Positions 42,296 through 51,529 of a DNA stretch of 64,000 nucleotides are shown piece after piece. The number at the start of each line of letters is the position of its first letter. Positions within the stretch are counted from its first letter, which is position 1. A model generated the notes under the pieces. The model did no database searches and was not told where the DNA came from. It saw nothing but the letters and a program-made list of their open reading frames with translations. Source of the stretch: Arthrobacter sp. EM1 (GTDB taxonomy: Bacteria; Actinomycetota; Actinomycetes; Actinomycetales; Micrococcaceae); assembly GCF_029964055.1 (NCBI RefSeq), contig NZ_CP124836.1, forward strand, positions 1 through 64,000. Reading direction: 5' to 3'. A program made the position numbers and the translations under genes.

Positions 42296-42499
42296 TTAGA
42301 GCGGGCGGATGTTCTCAGCCTGCGGGCCCTTCGGACCCTGGGTGACGTCGAACTCGACCTTCTGGTTCTCGTCCAGGGAGCGGTAGCCGCTGCTGGCGAT
42401 TGCCGAGTAGTGGGCGAAAACGTCGGCCGACCCGTCATCCGGGGCGATGAAGCCAAAACCCTTTTCGGCGTTGAACCATTTAACTGTGCCTGTAGCCAT
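42296..42499 (-). CDS. cspA: Cold-shock protein (CspA family)
   Basis: A 67-residue OB-fold protein: [34 protein letters not shown] contains RNP1 (KGFGFI) and RNP2 (VFAHY), and the ending [14 protein letters not shown] is typical of actinobacterial Csps. Binds single-stranded nucleic acid and acts as an RNA chaperone. ATG at 42499 with GAAGGAT upstream. The roughly 150 bp before it are intergenic and suit the long 5' leader often seen in csp mRNAs. Followed by a strong hairpin terminator. Confidence 0.96.
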   Translation of the reverse strand: MATGTVKWFNAEKGFGFIAPDDGSADVFAHYSAIASSGYRSLDENQKVEFDVTQGPKGPQAENIRPL

Positions 42500-42657
42500 G
42501 CCATATCCTTCTGAAATGCTGCTGATCTCCGGCGGCCCGGAGGCCAACGGCTGCGGAGACATTCGTCCGCTGTTGCCCAACCTACGGGGCCGAGGGCCAT
42601 GGTGCAAGAGGCTAACGGGGGCATTTCCCCACGCCGCGGGTCTATAGTCGGGGCACT

Positions 42658-43401
42658 ATGACAACAATCTCGGTGGTTATCCCTACCCGGAACGATGCTG
42701 ACATGCTCGCCGTGTGCCTGGCCGCACTCGCCCGCCAGACCCGTCGGGCCGACGAAATCGTAGTGGTGGACAATGCCAGCACTGACGACACCGCACGGGT
42801 TTGCGCCGCCGCGGGCGCCCGGCGGATCGCCGTCGAACTGCCGGGAATCGCCGCCTCCACGGCGTGCGGCTTCGATGAAGCCCGCTCCGAGCTGATCGCG
42901 CGGCTGGACACGGACTCGATCCCGGCAGCTGACTGGCTCGAGCGAGTAGCGGCGATACTGCAGGAGGCGGGCCCGCTATCCGCCGTTTCCGGCCCCGCAG
43001 ATTTTTATGGCGAAGGCCGCTTCGCCCGATGGGTGGGCCGTCGCATCTATATTGCGGGATATTTCTGGGCCGTCGGCTGGCTGCTGGGGCATCCGCCGTT
43101 GTTCGGCTCGAACTTCGCGATGTGGTCCGATGTCTGGGACCGCGTCCGCGGCTCCGTCCACCGGGGCTTCCCGCTCGTCCACGACGATCTGGACATTTCC
43201 TACCGGATCCCGCCCGAAGTGACGGTGATCGCCGCCCCGTCGCTGCGGGTGCAGGTCTCGGCGCGGCCGCTGGCCAGCTGGCGCTCCGTCGGGCGCAAGC
43301 TGTCGATGACCTGGACCACCTTCGGCGTCGAGTTCGCGGACGAGCCACCGTTCCGGCGGCGTCGCCGCCGTCGGCAGTGGGAACGGGACCACCGGCGCTA
43401 G
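42658..43401 (+). CDS. Family 2 glycosyltransferase
   Basis: A 247-residue GT-A enzyme: ISVVIPTRNDADMLAVCLAALARQTRRADEIVVVDNASTDDTARV is the nucleotide-sugar binding start; the DxD-equivalent is RLDTDSIPAADWL and the acceptor-side acidic motif is LVHDDLDISYRIPP. One hydrophobic stretch (YIAGYFWAVGWLLGHPPLFG) may touch the membrane. The C-terminus is very Arg-rich. Sugar donor and acceptor are unknown. Its TAG stop shares the palindromic CTAG with the stop of the convergent hydrolase gene. Confidence 0.88.
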   Translation: MTTISVVIPTRNDADMLAVCLAALARQTRRADEIVVVDNASTDDTARVCAAAGARRIAVELPGIAASTACGFDEARSELIARLDTDSIPAADWLERVAAILQEAGPLSAVSGPADFYGEGRFARWVGRRIYIAGYFWAVGWLLGHPPLFGSNFAMWSDVWDRVRGSVHRGFPLVHDDLDISYRIPPEVTVIAAPSLRVQVSARPLASWRSVGRKLSMTWTTFGVEFADEPPFRRRRRRRQWERDHRR

Positions 43402-44336
43402 GCGGACTCGTAAAGCGCGATCAGATCGCGGCTCAGTTGGTACGGCGAGGTTTCGTTTGGGCTGTGGCCGCCCCGGTAAACCACAATGCGGGCACCGATC
43501 GACTGGGCGAAGCGGCGGTGCAACGCCAGCGGCCAGAGGTCATGCTCGCCGACGGCGACAAGTTTTGGCAGCGTCGCCGCGGCCAGCGCCGCCCGAAGGT
43601 CCGGCGCACGCTGCATCAGGGCGAAGATGTCATTCACGGAGCTCCGGCGGGTGAAGCGGAACCGGTGCTTCACAAACCGTAGACGCTGGGGCGGGACGTG
43701 GATCACATTCGCGCGGATGCCCCAGACCATCAGCGCGGCACCGATTCGCGGGTTGGCCCGGCCGCTGAAGCGGCCGATGCGCTTAACCCCACGAAAGCCC
43801 TGGCCCGGTTCGGGCGGGCAGCTCAGCAGCGTGAGGCTCCGGAACTTCTCCGGACGCCGGATGCAGGCCAACTGGGCAACTATCGCGGCGAAGGAATACC
43901 CGACGACGTGGGCGGCCCCTTCTTCTCCGTCCAGCATCGCGACCAGGTCACGAGTGAACAAGTCGTAATCGTAGTGCGTGCGTTCGGGCATGAGGTGTTC
44001 AGGGCCGGCCGCCGCGGAGTCGTACTGGCCGGCGATGTCATAGCTCACGGCGAAATAGCCAGCAGCGGCGAGCTCCGGAAGCATCAGGACAAAGTCTTCC
44101 TTGGAGCCCGTGGCCCCGGGAATCATCAGCACTCGAGGGTTACCCGGTGTACCCATGGAGAGTGTGGCGAGGGGGCCGCTGGGGGCGTCGAAGGTCCCCC
44201 GGACAGCGCCCTCGGGCACGGCGGCCCAGTCCACGTCGCCCAGGGCGGCATCCCGGCGGGCGGCTTCGTCAACCAGCGCCGATCCGAACCCCTCGGGTTC
44301 CGGACCGTTGTGCGCAGTGCTGTCAGCGGACGCCAT
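43398..44336 (-). CDS. Alpha/beta hydrolase
   Basis: A 312-residue hydrolase. Oxyanion region VLMIPGATGSKEDFVLMLPELAAAGYFAVSYDIAGQ, nucleophile elbow HVVGYSFAAIVAQLA, acid candidate VAVGEHDLWPLA and catalytic His in VYRGGHSPNETSPYQLS. The elbow Gly-x-Ser-x-Ala instead of G-x-S-x-G is a known variant. No signal peptide. Substrate unknown. It overlaps the glycosyltransferase 3' end by 4 bp. Confidence 0.85.
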   Translation of the reverse strand: MASADSTAHNGPEPEGFGSALVDEAARRDAALGDVDWAAVPEGAVRGTFDAPSGPLATLSMGTPGNPRVLMIPGATGSKEDFVLMLPELAAAGYFAVSYDIAGQYDSAAAGPEHLMPERTHYDYDLFTRDLVAMLDGEEGAAHVVGYSFAAIVAQLACIRRPEKFRSLTLLSCPPEPGQGFRGVKRIGRFSGRANPRIGAALMVWGIRANVIHVPPQRLRFVKHRFRFTRRSSVNDIFALMQRAPDLRAALAAATLPKLVAVGEHDLWPLALHRRFAQSIGARIVVYRGGHSPNETSPYQLSRDLIALYESA

Positions 44337-44394
44337 GGACTAAACATAGCCCCGTAGGGATCCGGCCGGGGCTACCCGGCTGGGCTGACCGCGC

Positions 44395-45450
44395 TCAGGC
44401 CACCTTGCCCACGAAGGCGCGGAGCCGGCGGTACACCTCCTGCGATTCCGGGTAGCGGTAGTTCTGCTGCCAGGTGTGTTCGGTATTGGCGCTGTCCCAG
44501 GCATAGACAAGGCTGTCCACGGGAACGGAATGTTCGTGCAGGCGGGCGATGAAGTTCATGTTGGCGGCGTAGAAGAAATCCCGTTCAGATGTGGTCACAA
44601 AGACCGGCGGGAAACGGGAATCCAGCCATTCGATGGGTGAGAGAAAGATTGCGCCGTTGCGCAGCGCCTCGAGCCGGCCGGAACTGGAGCCGCGGAACCT
44701 GCTGCCGAAGCGGAGGCCCGGCATCAGCATCCTGATGAAGTCCAGGCTCAGCACGAAGCCCTTGTCGAAAAAGACGGAGAAGTCCACCACGCTGCAGTGC
44801 TGGACCAGGCCCTTGAAATCTGCCGCGGGCACGGCTGGCGTCAGCCCGTGATGCCGCGCGAGCTCCGGCCGGAAGCTGGCTGCAGTCAGGAGGGCAGCAA
44901 TCTGGCCGCCGGCTGAGTCGCCGCCAAGCACGATCCGGGATCCATCGCCGCCGTAACCGTCGATGTTGCGCCGCACCCAGGCGAGCGCGGCGTTGGCGTC
45001 CGCCAGGACGTGGCCCATATGGAACCGCGGCGCCATCCGGTAGTTGACATTGACCACCACCATGCCGCCCTCGGCCTGGCTCGCGCAGTACTTGGTCAGT
45101 GAGGCCTTATCTCCGGAGGTCCAGCCGCCGCCGTGGAAATACACGTAGACGGGCAGCGATCCCGCCGCAGCGGACCCGGCCGGTGCGGTGACTTCGGGGT
45201 GGGGGGTGATGACGTCCAGGCGGTGCGCCCGGATGCCGTCGCCGACAAAATCGATGTCGTGGAAATATTCGACGCCGGTAATCGGGTCGGTGTTGAAGCG
45301 GGAATTCTCGCTGGCCCGCACCGAGTGCATCAGCACCCGCCACGTCCACACCGGAACCCGCCGCAGCACGTTCCGGGCCCGGCGGGCCAAGGCAAAGGTG
45401 CCACCGGACTGTTGGGGTCGGTGGACGGGCTGGCACGCCGGCGTTGTCAT
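44395..45450 (-). CDS. HSL-type alpha/beta hydrolase (esterase/lipase)
   Basis: A 351-residue esterase of the hormone-sensitive-lipase family: oxyanion motif YVYFHGGGWTSGDKAS, nucleophile elbow VLGGDSAGGQIAALL, and a late His in SANTEHTWQQNYR as candidate catalytic residue. The N-terminal 60 residues include a helical cap (ARRARNVLRRVPVWTWRVLM). Likely cytoplasmic, acting on short-chain esters. It is 43 bp from the dehydrogenase gene on the same strand, so the two may share a transcript. Confidence 0.85.
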   Translation of the reverse strand: MTTPACQPVHRPQQSGGTFALARRARNVLRRVPVWTWRVLMHSVRASENSRFNTDPITGVEYFHDIDFVGDGIRAHRLDVITPHPEVTAPAGSAAAGSLPVYVYFHGGGWTSGDKASLTKYCASQAEGGMVVVNVNYRMAPRFHMGHVLADANAALAWVRRNIDGYGGDGSRIVLGGDSAGGQIAALLTAASFRPELARHHGLTPAVPAADFKGLVQHCSVVDFSVFFDKGFVLSLDFIRMLMPGLRFGSRFRGSSSGRLEALRNGAIFLSPIEWLDSRFPPVFVTTSERDFFYAANMNFIARLHEHSVPVDSLVYAWDSANTEHTWQQNYRYPESQEVYRRLRAFVGKVA

Positions 45451-45493
45451 GACCCCATTCTATCTGGCACAACTGTGCTACGGCTGTGCGGCC

Positions 45494-46549
45494 TCAGGGA
45501 GTCAGCAGGACCTTGATGGCACGCCGTTCATCCATGGCCCGGTAGGCTTCCGGGGCTTCCTCCAGCGGCATCACCACGTCGAAGACCCGGCCCGGATTGA
45601 TCGTGCCGTCGAGGACGTCCGCCAGCAGCTCCGGGATGTAGGTCCGGGCCGGGGCCATTCCACCGCCGATGGAAATATTCGTGTCGAACAGGTAGCGCAG
45701 CGGGATCTCGCTGCCGCCGGTGGGGACACCGACAAAGCCCAGCGCGCCGCCCGGGCGGGTGCTGCGCAGCGCCTGGTCCATGGATTCCTTGGTTCCGACG
45801 CACTCAAGGACGGAATCGGCCAGTACCCCGCCGAGGAGTTCGCGGACCCTGGCGACGCCGTCGTCTCCGCGTTCTTCCACAATGTCGGTGGCGCCGAACT
45901 CCCGGGCGATCGCTTGCCGGTCGGCGTGGCGGGACATCGCGATGATCCGTTCGGCCCCAAGCCGCTTGGCGGCCAGCACCCCGCAGAGCCCGACAGCGCC
46001 GTCGCCTACCACCACGACGGTCCGGCCCGGCCCGACCTTCGCGGCGAGGGCAGCGTGGTGGCCGGTGGCCATCACATCGGAGAGCGTGAGCAGGCTCTTC
46101 CGGAGGGCGTCGTCGGGTTCGCTGATTCCGGGAACCTTGACCAGGGTAGAACCGGCCAGCGGGACGCGGACCGCCTGGCCCTGGCCGCCGTCGACGCTCA
46201 AGCCGCTATCGTCGGTGCCGCCCCAGCCGGCCAGATGCTCACAGGCCACTGTTACACCGTTGAGGCACTGCGGGCAGGCCCCGCAGCTGACCACAAACGG
46301 TGCAATCACCAGGTCCCCGATGGCAAGGCTGGTAATTGCCTCGCCGACGCTCTCCACCGTGCCGATAAATTCGTGTCCGATGGCGGACGGCCTGTGGGTG
46401 GGCTTTACCCCCCGGTAGGGCCACAGATCGGAGCCGCAGACGCAGGACGCGGTGACTTTCACAACGGCGTCGGTGGGCAGCTGGATGGTGGGGTAGTCGC
46501 GGTCTTCGACCCGGATGTCACCGGGGCCATGGATGATGGTGGCGCGCAC
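45494..46549 (-). CDS. Zinc-dependent alcohol dehydrogenase (MDR family)
   Basis: A 351-residue medium-chain dehydrogenase: catalytic zinc ligands in CVCGSDLWPYRG and IGHEFIGTVE, structural zinc cluster CGACPQC-x7-C, and NAD(P) motif VVVVGDGAVGLCGVLAAKRLGAERIIAMSRHADR. The substrate is not shown by the sequence. It is divergent from the ketone-carboxylase-like operon and shares its 344-bp promoter region, so oxidation of a secondary alcohol to the ketone that operon uses is an attractive but unproven role. Confidence 0.88.
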   Translation of the reverse strand: MRATIIHGPGDIRVEDRDYPTIQLPTDAVVKVTASCVCGSDLWPYRGVKPTHRPSAIGHEFIGTVESVGEAITSLAIGDLVIAPFVVSCGACPQCLNGVTVACEHLAGWGGTDDSGLSVDGGQGQAVRVPLAGSTLVKVPGISEPDDALRKSLLTLSDVMATGHHAALAAKVGPGRTVVVVGDGAVGLCGVLAAKRLGAERIIAMSRHADRQAIAREFGATDIVEERGDDGVARVRELLGGVLADSVLECVGTKESMDQALRSTRPGGALGFVGVPTGGSEIPLRYLFDTNISIGGGMAPARTYIPELLADVLDGTINPGRVFDVVMPLEEAPEAYRAMDERRAIKVLLTP

Positions 46550-46793
46550 GAAGGCTCCTTGCGTGGGGGTGGGCAGGCTTGGACCGAGTTTAGTCCTCCC
46601 GGCCCGCGGGGCGAAGGGGGATCACTTCCCTGATCTGCGGTTCAGCCCTTGTGCTTGCCGCGGCTTTTACAACTAGGCCTGACTCCAACGCGACCCCGCG
46701 TTGCTTTATGCCCCCTCCGCCACCCACCCGGGTAGTCGTCCAGTCCTTGAAGAGTCCACCCGGTCAGGTGGTTGCGGGCCACTCCGGCCGCTG

Positions 46794-46824
46794 AGCCACA
46801 CTGAGACCAGTCCTCAATGTGGCT
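46794..46824. promoter_or_regulatory. 31-bp imperfect palindrome upstream of the carboxylase operon
   Basis: Arms AGCCACACTGAG (46794) and CTCAATGTGGCT (46813) pair at 11 of 12 positions around a 7-bp centre. The length and symmetry suit a dimeric regulator. The MalT-like LuxR protein encoded after the operon or an unseen regulator could bind it. Confidence 0.65.
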
Positions 46825-46833
46825 TGGATCACA
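46818..46833. promoter_or_regulatory. CRP/GlxR-type binding site
   Basis: TGTGGCTTGGATCACA matches the TGTGA-N6-TCACA consensus at nine of ten fixed positions. It lies about 60 bp before the first carboxylase gene and overlaps the right arm of the 31-bp palindrome by seven bases, which would allow catabolite control to compete or cooperate with a specific regulator. Confidence 0.65.
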
Positions 46834-46893
46834 ATCGAAAGTTGAGGAATTCGCCGCTGGTGTCACCGCGCCTCAACATACAAAGGAGTATCA

Positions 46894-48822
46894 ATGGAAC
46901 GGCTCATTAACATCGACAACGGTGGGACGCTGACCGATATCTGCGTCTGGGACGGTGAGAATTTCTCGTTCACGAAGACTCTCACCACGCCCTTTGACCT
47001 CTCCCAGTGTCTCTTCGACGGCATGGCCAAAGCTTCCAAGGAAATCTTTGGCGAAGAGGATCTCCCCGGGCTTCTGCACTCAACCCGTCACATCCGGTAC
47101 TCCACCACCCAGGGGACAAATGCCCTCGTGGAGCGCAAGGGTCCCCGGATTGGTATCCTCACAGACAGCCCCGCGCTGGCCGGTGAGCTCCGCAAGGGCG
47201 GGGCGGCCGCTGAGCTGTTTGAAGACCTTGTCGGGACGCGGGTGGCAGTCATCCATGCCGACCAGGACGTGGAGGAGCTCGCCCAGGAAATTGTGAAGCA
47301 CGTCAACCGGCTGACGACCGACGGCGCCGCCCGGCTGGTCATCGCCATGGCCGACCGCAACAAGGAGAAGGCCGTCAAAGGCGTTCTGCTCCGAAAGTTC
47401 CCCCGCCACCTGCTGGGCTCGGTACCCATGTTGTTCTCCTGGGAATTCACGCCCGACACCGTCCAGGCCCGCCGGGTGTGGTCCGGAATCATCAACTCCT
47501 TCCTGCACCCCACCATGGAGCGGTTTCTCTACAGCACCGAGCACCGGCTGCGGGACCATAAGGTCAAGAACCCGCTCCTCATTTACCGCAATGACGGAGC
47601 TTCGTCGCGGGTGGCCAAGTCTGTCGCGTTGAAGACCTACTCTTCCGGTCCGCGCGGCGGGCTGGAAGGGACCAAGGCCCTCTCGGAGGCCTATGGACTC
47701 GCGCACGTTCTGATGATCGACGTCGGCGGTACCACCACTGACGTCGGCTCGGTCAAGAACTCGACCATCTCGACGGACCGCAGGGGCGCCATTCAGGGAG
47801 TCCCGGTGTCATTCGAGATGAGCAACGTCCATTCCAGCGGCGTGGGGGGCAGTTCCGTCATTGCCCTTCGCCACGGCGTCATTACCGTCGGCCCCGAGAG
47901 CGTCGGAGCTGCACCGGGTCCCGCTTGTTTTGGTTTTGGGGGCAAGCAGGCCACGATCACGGACGTAAACCTACTGCTCGGCGTGCTCGATCCGGACACC
48001 TACCTCGATGGAGGCTTCAGTCTGGACGCGGAACGCTCCCGCGCAGTCATCACCGAAGTCATCGCGGAACCTTTGGGGATCACCCTGAATGAAGCCCTGA
48101 TCCGGATGGAGGCCGCCTACTTCGAACGTATGTCGCAGTCCTTTGCCGCCGACGTCGAGGCTGCGGACGCCACAACAGTTGCTGCGTTCGGAGGTGCCGG
48201 ACCGATGAGCGCGTGTGGTGCCGCGCGGATCGCCGGCGTCCGCCGTGTCCTGGTGCCCAAGATGGCCGCCGTCTTCTCAGCCTTCGGAATCGGTTTTTCC
48301 GACATTGCTCAGACCTATGAGGCCAACGTCGCGGGAATGGACGCGGAAAACTTCGGCGCAACCAAGGCGACGCTGCTGGCCCGGGCGGCGCGGGACATGT
48401 TCCAGGAGGGCCACGAAATTGACGAATGCCGGCTCGAATGGAATGTGGTGCTCGAAGACGCCGACGGCCAGCTGGTTTCCGAGCTGCCGTACCTGGCTTC
48501 CGACCCGCAGCCCGGCACCAGCAACCACAACACCTTGCTGACCCTGACGGCCCGGTATGAACTGCCGCACGCATCGATCAGGCGGGCCGAATCAGTGGCG
48601 AAGACGCCCGCCGTCGCCGCCTCCACCCGAAAGGTCCGCTCCGCCGTGGACAAGGTCGACGATGTTCAGGTCTTCGACCTGGACAGCCAAACGGCCGGGG
48701 CTTCGGCGGCTGGCCCCGCAATCGTCGAAGGCCCCTACTTCACGGCCCGGGTGCCGCATGGCTGGGTCTTCGACGTGACGGTCTCCGGAGACCTAATGCT
48801 CACAGACACCCTCCAGAAGTGA
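46894..48822 (+). CDS. Ketone carboxylase-like subunit, HyuA type (acetophenone carboxylase alpha-like)
   Basis: A 642-residue hydantoinase A/oxoprolinase-family ATPase. The N-terminal phosphate loop is NIDNGGTLTDICVW (residues 6-19) and a second actin-like loop, IDVGGTTTDVG, is at about 275-285; GPACFGFGGKQATITDVNLLLG is the usual conserved end of the ATPase core. It is shorter than the HyuA-type protein two genes later (708 residues) and has the NIDNGG variant. Having two different HyuA-type subunits is a feature of acetophenone carboxylase, not of acetone carboxylase. AAAGGAG precedes the ATG. First gene of the operon. Confidence 0.85.
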   Translation: MERLINIDNGGTLTDICVWDGENFSFTKTLTTPFDLSQCLFDGMAKASKEIFGEEDLPGLLHSTRHIRYSTTQGTNALVERKGPRIGILTDSPALAGELRKGGAAAELFEDLVGTRVAVIHADQDVEELAQEIVKHVNRLTTDGAARLVIAMADRNKEKAVKGVLLRKFPRHLLGSVPMLFSWEFTPDTVQARRVWSGIINSFLHPTMERFLYSTEHRLRDHKVKNPLLIYRNDGASSRVAKSVALKTYSSGPRGGLEGTKALSEAYGLAHVLMIDVGGTTTDVGSVKNSTISTDRRGAIQGVPVSFEMSNVHSSGVGGSSVIALRHGVITVGPESVGAAPGPACFGFGGKQATITDVNLLLGVLDPDTYLDGGFSLDAERSRAVITEVIAEPLGITLNEALIRMEAAYFERMSQSFAADVEAADATTVAAFGGAGPMSACGAARIAGVRRVLVPKMAAVFSAFGIGFSDIAQTYEANVAGMDAENFGATKATLLARAARDMFQEGHEIDECRLEWNVVLEDADGQLVSELPYLASDPQPGTSNHNTLLTLTARYELPHASIRRAESVAKTPAVAASTRKVRSAVDKVDDVQVFDLDSQTAGASAAGPAIVEGPYFTARVPHGWVFDVTVSGDLMLTDTLQK

Positions 48823-48859
48823 CCCCAAACTACAGCCAAGAAAACAGGTGAGACACGCT

Positions 48860-49312
48860 ATGCGAATTCCAATGACGGAATATCTGATCATCGATCTCGA
48901 CACTGAACGGTGGAACTGCAAGGTCTGCAACCAGGACCTCGGCGAGGCCAGAGGCAACTACAAGGAAGGGACACTGGTCTACGACCGGGACCCCACGGAA
49001 ATCCACCAGTCGATCCTGGACCCGGAGAAGTACGAATTCACCTTCGCTCCGGACCCCACATTCTGCCGGATTCTTGAGTTCTACTGCCCGGGTTGCGGGA
49101 CACAGCTGGAGACGGAGTACGTACCGCCGGGACACCCGCCCACGGTGGACATGCTGTGGGACATCGACTCGCTCCGCGAAACCTGGATCAAGCGGGGCAC
49201 CAAGCCTGAGACCGTCATCAACTACGGACCCGGCGAAGAGGCGGTCGCCGATTTCAGCCCGCCACTCGGCTCCTACAACACCCACAACCATTCCCCCCAT
49301 TCGTTCAGCTAG
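48860..49312 (+). CDS. Ketone carboxylase-like gamma subunit (zinc ribbon)
   Basis: A 150-residue protein. ATG at 48860 with AGGTGAG is preferred to GTG 48848. Cys20-x2-Cys23 (NCKVCNQ) and Cys76-x2-Cys79 (YCPGCGT) form a four-cysteine zinc site as in the small gamma subunits of acetone and acetophenone carboxylases; ILDPEKYEFTFAPDPTFCRILEFYCPGCG is the family core. It is structural rather than catalytic in known complexes. It lies between the two HyuA-type genes. Confidence 0.85.
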   Translation: MRIPMTEYLIIDLDTERWNCKVCNQDLGEARGNYKEGTLVYDRDPTEIHQSILDPEKYEFTFAPDPTFCRILEFYCPGCGTQLETEYVPPGHPPTVDMLWDIDSLRETWIKRGTKPETVINYGPGEEAVADFSPPLGSYNTHNHSPHSFS

Positions 49313-49339
49313 TACTTGGAATAAAGGAGACCACTGGTC

Positions 49340-51466
49340 ATGAAACGAATCTCCGTCGACATCGGCGGCACATTTACCGACTGCTTTTTTGCCTGGGAAG
49401 ACCAGTACGTTGAAGCAAAGGCGCTCACCACGCACCACAACCTGGCCCAAGGCTTTAATGAAGCACTCGACCTCGCCTGCTCACGCGCCGGACTGGACCG
49501 GGACCTCGTCCTGAAGGAAGTCGACTCAGTCCGCTATGCCACCACCCTCGGCACCAACGCCCTGATCGAAGGTAAAGGCCCACGTGTGGGGGCGCTGGTC
49601 ACCCACGGCTTCGAGGACACCATCCCGCTCTCCCGAGGCCGTGGCTACGGCGAAGGACTGGACCCTTCCAAGCAGCAGAACATGCCCGATGCCACCCGGC
49701 CGGACCCGCTTGTGCCCCGCGCCTTGATCCGGTCGGTGAAGGAGCGGATCAACTCGGCCGGCAAGGTGGTCGTTTCGCTGATGGAAGACGATGTCCGCAG
49801 CCAGGTGCGCGAACTCGTGGACGCCGGAGCGGAAGCGATCGTGGTCTCCCTGGTCAACTCGACCGAGAACCCGGTCCATGAGCAGCAGATCCTGGAGATC
49901 ATCCTGGACGAGTACCCTGCCCACGAGCTCGGAGCCATCCCGGTCCTGTTGGGAAGCCAGGTTTCGGGACGAAAAGGCGAGTACGTCCGTGCGACGTCGA
50001 CGATCGTGGACGCGTTCCTGCACGAGATCATGTTCCACGCGCTGGGGCAGCTGTCCAACAACCTGCGTACGTCCGGTTACGACAAGCCCATGCTGGTGAT
50101 ACACAACTCGGGCGGCATGGCGCAGTCCAACTCGACGGATGCCCTGCAGACCATCCATTCCGGGCCCATCGCCGGAGTGGGCGCTGCCCAGCACCTGGCT
50201 AACAGCACTGGTCTGGGAAACGTAATCTCGACGGATATGGGCGGCACGTCCTTCGACATTGGCCTGGTCCCGGAGGGCGGCGTCAAGCACTACGACTTCC
50301 AGCCGACCATAGGCCGCTGGCTGGTATCGGTTCCCATGATCCACCTGCTGACGCTGGGTGCGGGAGGAGGTTCGATTGCCAGCTATGACCGCATCCACCA
50401 CGCGGTACAGATCGGGCCGGAATCGGCAGGTTCGGATCCGGGCCCCGCGTGCTACGACCGCGGCGGCCTCCGCCCCACAGTCACGGACGCTGACCTGGTC
50501 CTGGGGTACCTGGACCCGGACAACTACGCCAACGGCTACATCAAGCTGAACAAAAAGCGTTCCGCCTACGCAATCGACGAGGTCCTCGCTGATGACCTAA
50601 ACATGGATACCATCCAAGTTGCCAAGATCATCAAGAATGCTGTCGACGAGCAGATGGCGATCGGAATGGCCAAAGAGCTGCGGGTCCGGGGATACCTTCC
50701 GGAAGACTTCACCATGCTGGCCTACGGCGGCAACGGCCCCCTGCACGCCTGTGGCATTGCCGACCACGCCGGCATTCGCAGGATCCTCGCGCCGCCGTTT
50801 TCCTCGGTATTCTCGGCCTGCGGCGCCGGCAACATGAAGCCACTCCACATCCACGAGCGCGGCTCCCACGTGGTGCTTTACAACCCCACTGACCGCAGCC
50901 TCTACCAAAGCTACGACGAGCTGAACAATGTCATCCAGGAGCTGGAAGCGAAGGGCAAGGAAGACCTGATCCGCCAGGGGTACGACCCCGCCGACATCCG
51001 CTACAGCCTCGAGATGGACATGCGCTACGGGAACCAGCTGGTGACCACGGCCGTCGTTTTCGACATCAACCGCGTGAACGGCGTCGCCGACGTCCTTCAC
51101 CTGATCCGGACGTTCTCGGATATCTATGGCAAACGCTACGGTGCCGGCAGCCAGGCTCCCGAGGCCGGTATCCGGGCCCAGACCGTGCGGGTGTCGTCCT
51201 ATGTGGACGGGGACGTGGTCAAGTTCGATTCGATCGACTCCGGACACGACAGGACCATGCCCAGCCCGGTCGGCACCAGGCAGGTCCACTTCGTGAAGAT
51301 CGACGGGGCCGTCGACACTCCGGTGTACGACGCCGAGGCCCTCCACCACCAACACGTCATCCACGGCCCGGCCATCGTCACCACCGAAAACACGACGTAT
51401 CTGGTGGAACCGGGATGGCGCCTGGAACCGACATCCCAGGGAGCCGTGTGGTTCCTCAAAGACTGA
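49340..51466 (+). CDS. Ketone carboxylase-like subunit, HyuA type (acetone carboxylase beta / acetophenone carboxylase alpha'-like)
   Basis: A 708-residue hydantoinase A/oxoprolinase-family protein: SVDIGGTFTDCFFAW at residues 5-19, YATTLGTNALIEGKGPRVGALVTHGFEDTIPLSRGRGYGEGLDP, NSGGMAQSNSTDALQTIHSGPIAGVGAAQH, STDMGGTSFDIGLV (second phosphate loop, about 297-310) and DPGPACYDRGGLRPTVTDADLVLGYLDPDNY. It would bind ATP and phosphorylate substrate or bicarbonate during carboxylation. AAGGAG lies upstream. Fewer frame problems than its HyuB partner; it appears intact. Confidence 0.9.
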   Translation: MKRISVDIGGTFTDCFFAWEDQYVEAKALTTHHNLAQGFNEALDLACSRAGLDRDLVLKEVDSVRYATTLGTNALIEGKGPRVGALVTHGFEDTIPLSRGRGYGEGLDPSKQQNMPDATRPDPLVPRALIRSVKERINSAGKVVVSLMEDDVRSQVRELVDAGAEAIVVSLVNSTENPVHEQQILEIILDEYPAHELGAIPVLLGSQVSGRKGEYVRATSTIVDAFLHEIMFHALGQLSNNLRTSGYDKPMLVIHNSGGMAQSNSTDALQTIHSGPIAGVGAAQHLANSTGLGNVISTDMGGTSFDIGLVPEGGVKHYDFQPTIGRWLVSVPMIHLLTLGAGGGSIASYDRIHHAVQIGPESAGSDPGPACYDRGGLRPTVTDADLVLGYLDPDNYANGYIKLNKKRSAYAIDEVLADDLNMDTIQVAKIIKNAVDEQMAIGMAKELRVRGYLPEDFTMLAYGGNGPLHACGIADHAGIRRILAPPFSSVFSACGAGNMKPLHIHERGSHVVLYNPTDRSLYQSYDELNNVIQELEAKGKEDLIRQGYDPADIRYSLEMDMRYGNQLVTTAVVFDINRVNGVADVLHLIRTFSDIYGKRYGAGSQAPEAGIRAQTVRVSSYVDGDVVKFDSIDSGHDRTMPSPVGTRQVHFVKIDGAVDTPVYDAEALHHQHVIHGPAIVTTENTTYLVEPGWRLEPTSQGAVWFLKD

Positions 51467-51529
51467 TCCCGTGCCGCACGGATCCCATCCAGACCTTCCA
51501 GCTCATCCCATTGAAGGAGCTCGACAGCA

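Larger units (their letters stand above)
46550..46893. other. 344-bp regulatory region between alcohol dehydrogenase and carboxylase operon
   Basis: This non-coding stretch holds a 7-bp hairpin CAACGCG-ACCC-CGCGTTG with CTTT after it (46686-46707), a 31-bp imperfect palindrome (46794-46824), a CRP/GlxR-like site (46818-46833) and the AAAGGAG ribosome site of the first carboxylase gene. A 74-codon open frame on the minus strand here looks non-coding. Confidence 0.7.

Noticed and set aside
40367..42514. 715-codon open frame opposite the diguanylate cyclase
   Set aside because: No domain, odd composition, and it runs across the cspA terminator and coding region. It is an antisense frame.
45188..46633. 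481-codon open frame opposite the alcohol dehydrogenase
   Set aside because: Antisense shadow: low-complexity His/Gly/Ala/Asp-rich product, while the minus strand encodes a clear dehydrogenase.
46642..46866. 74-codon Cys-containing open frame in the carboxylase promoter region
   Set aside because: It has no good ribosome site and covers the palindrome and CRP-like site; composition does not look coding.
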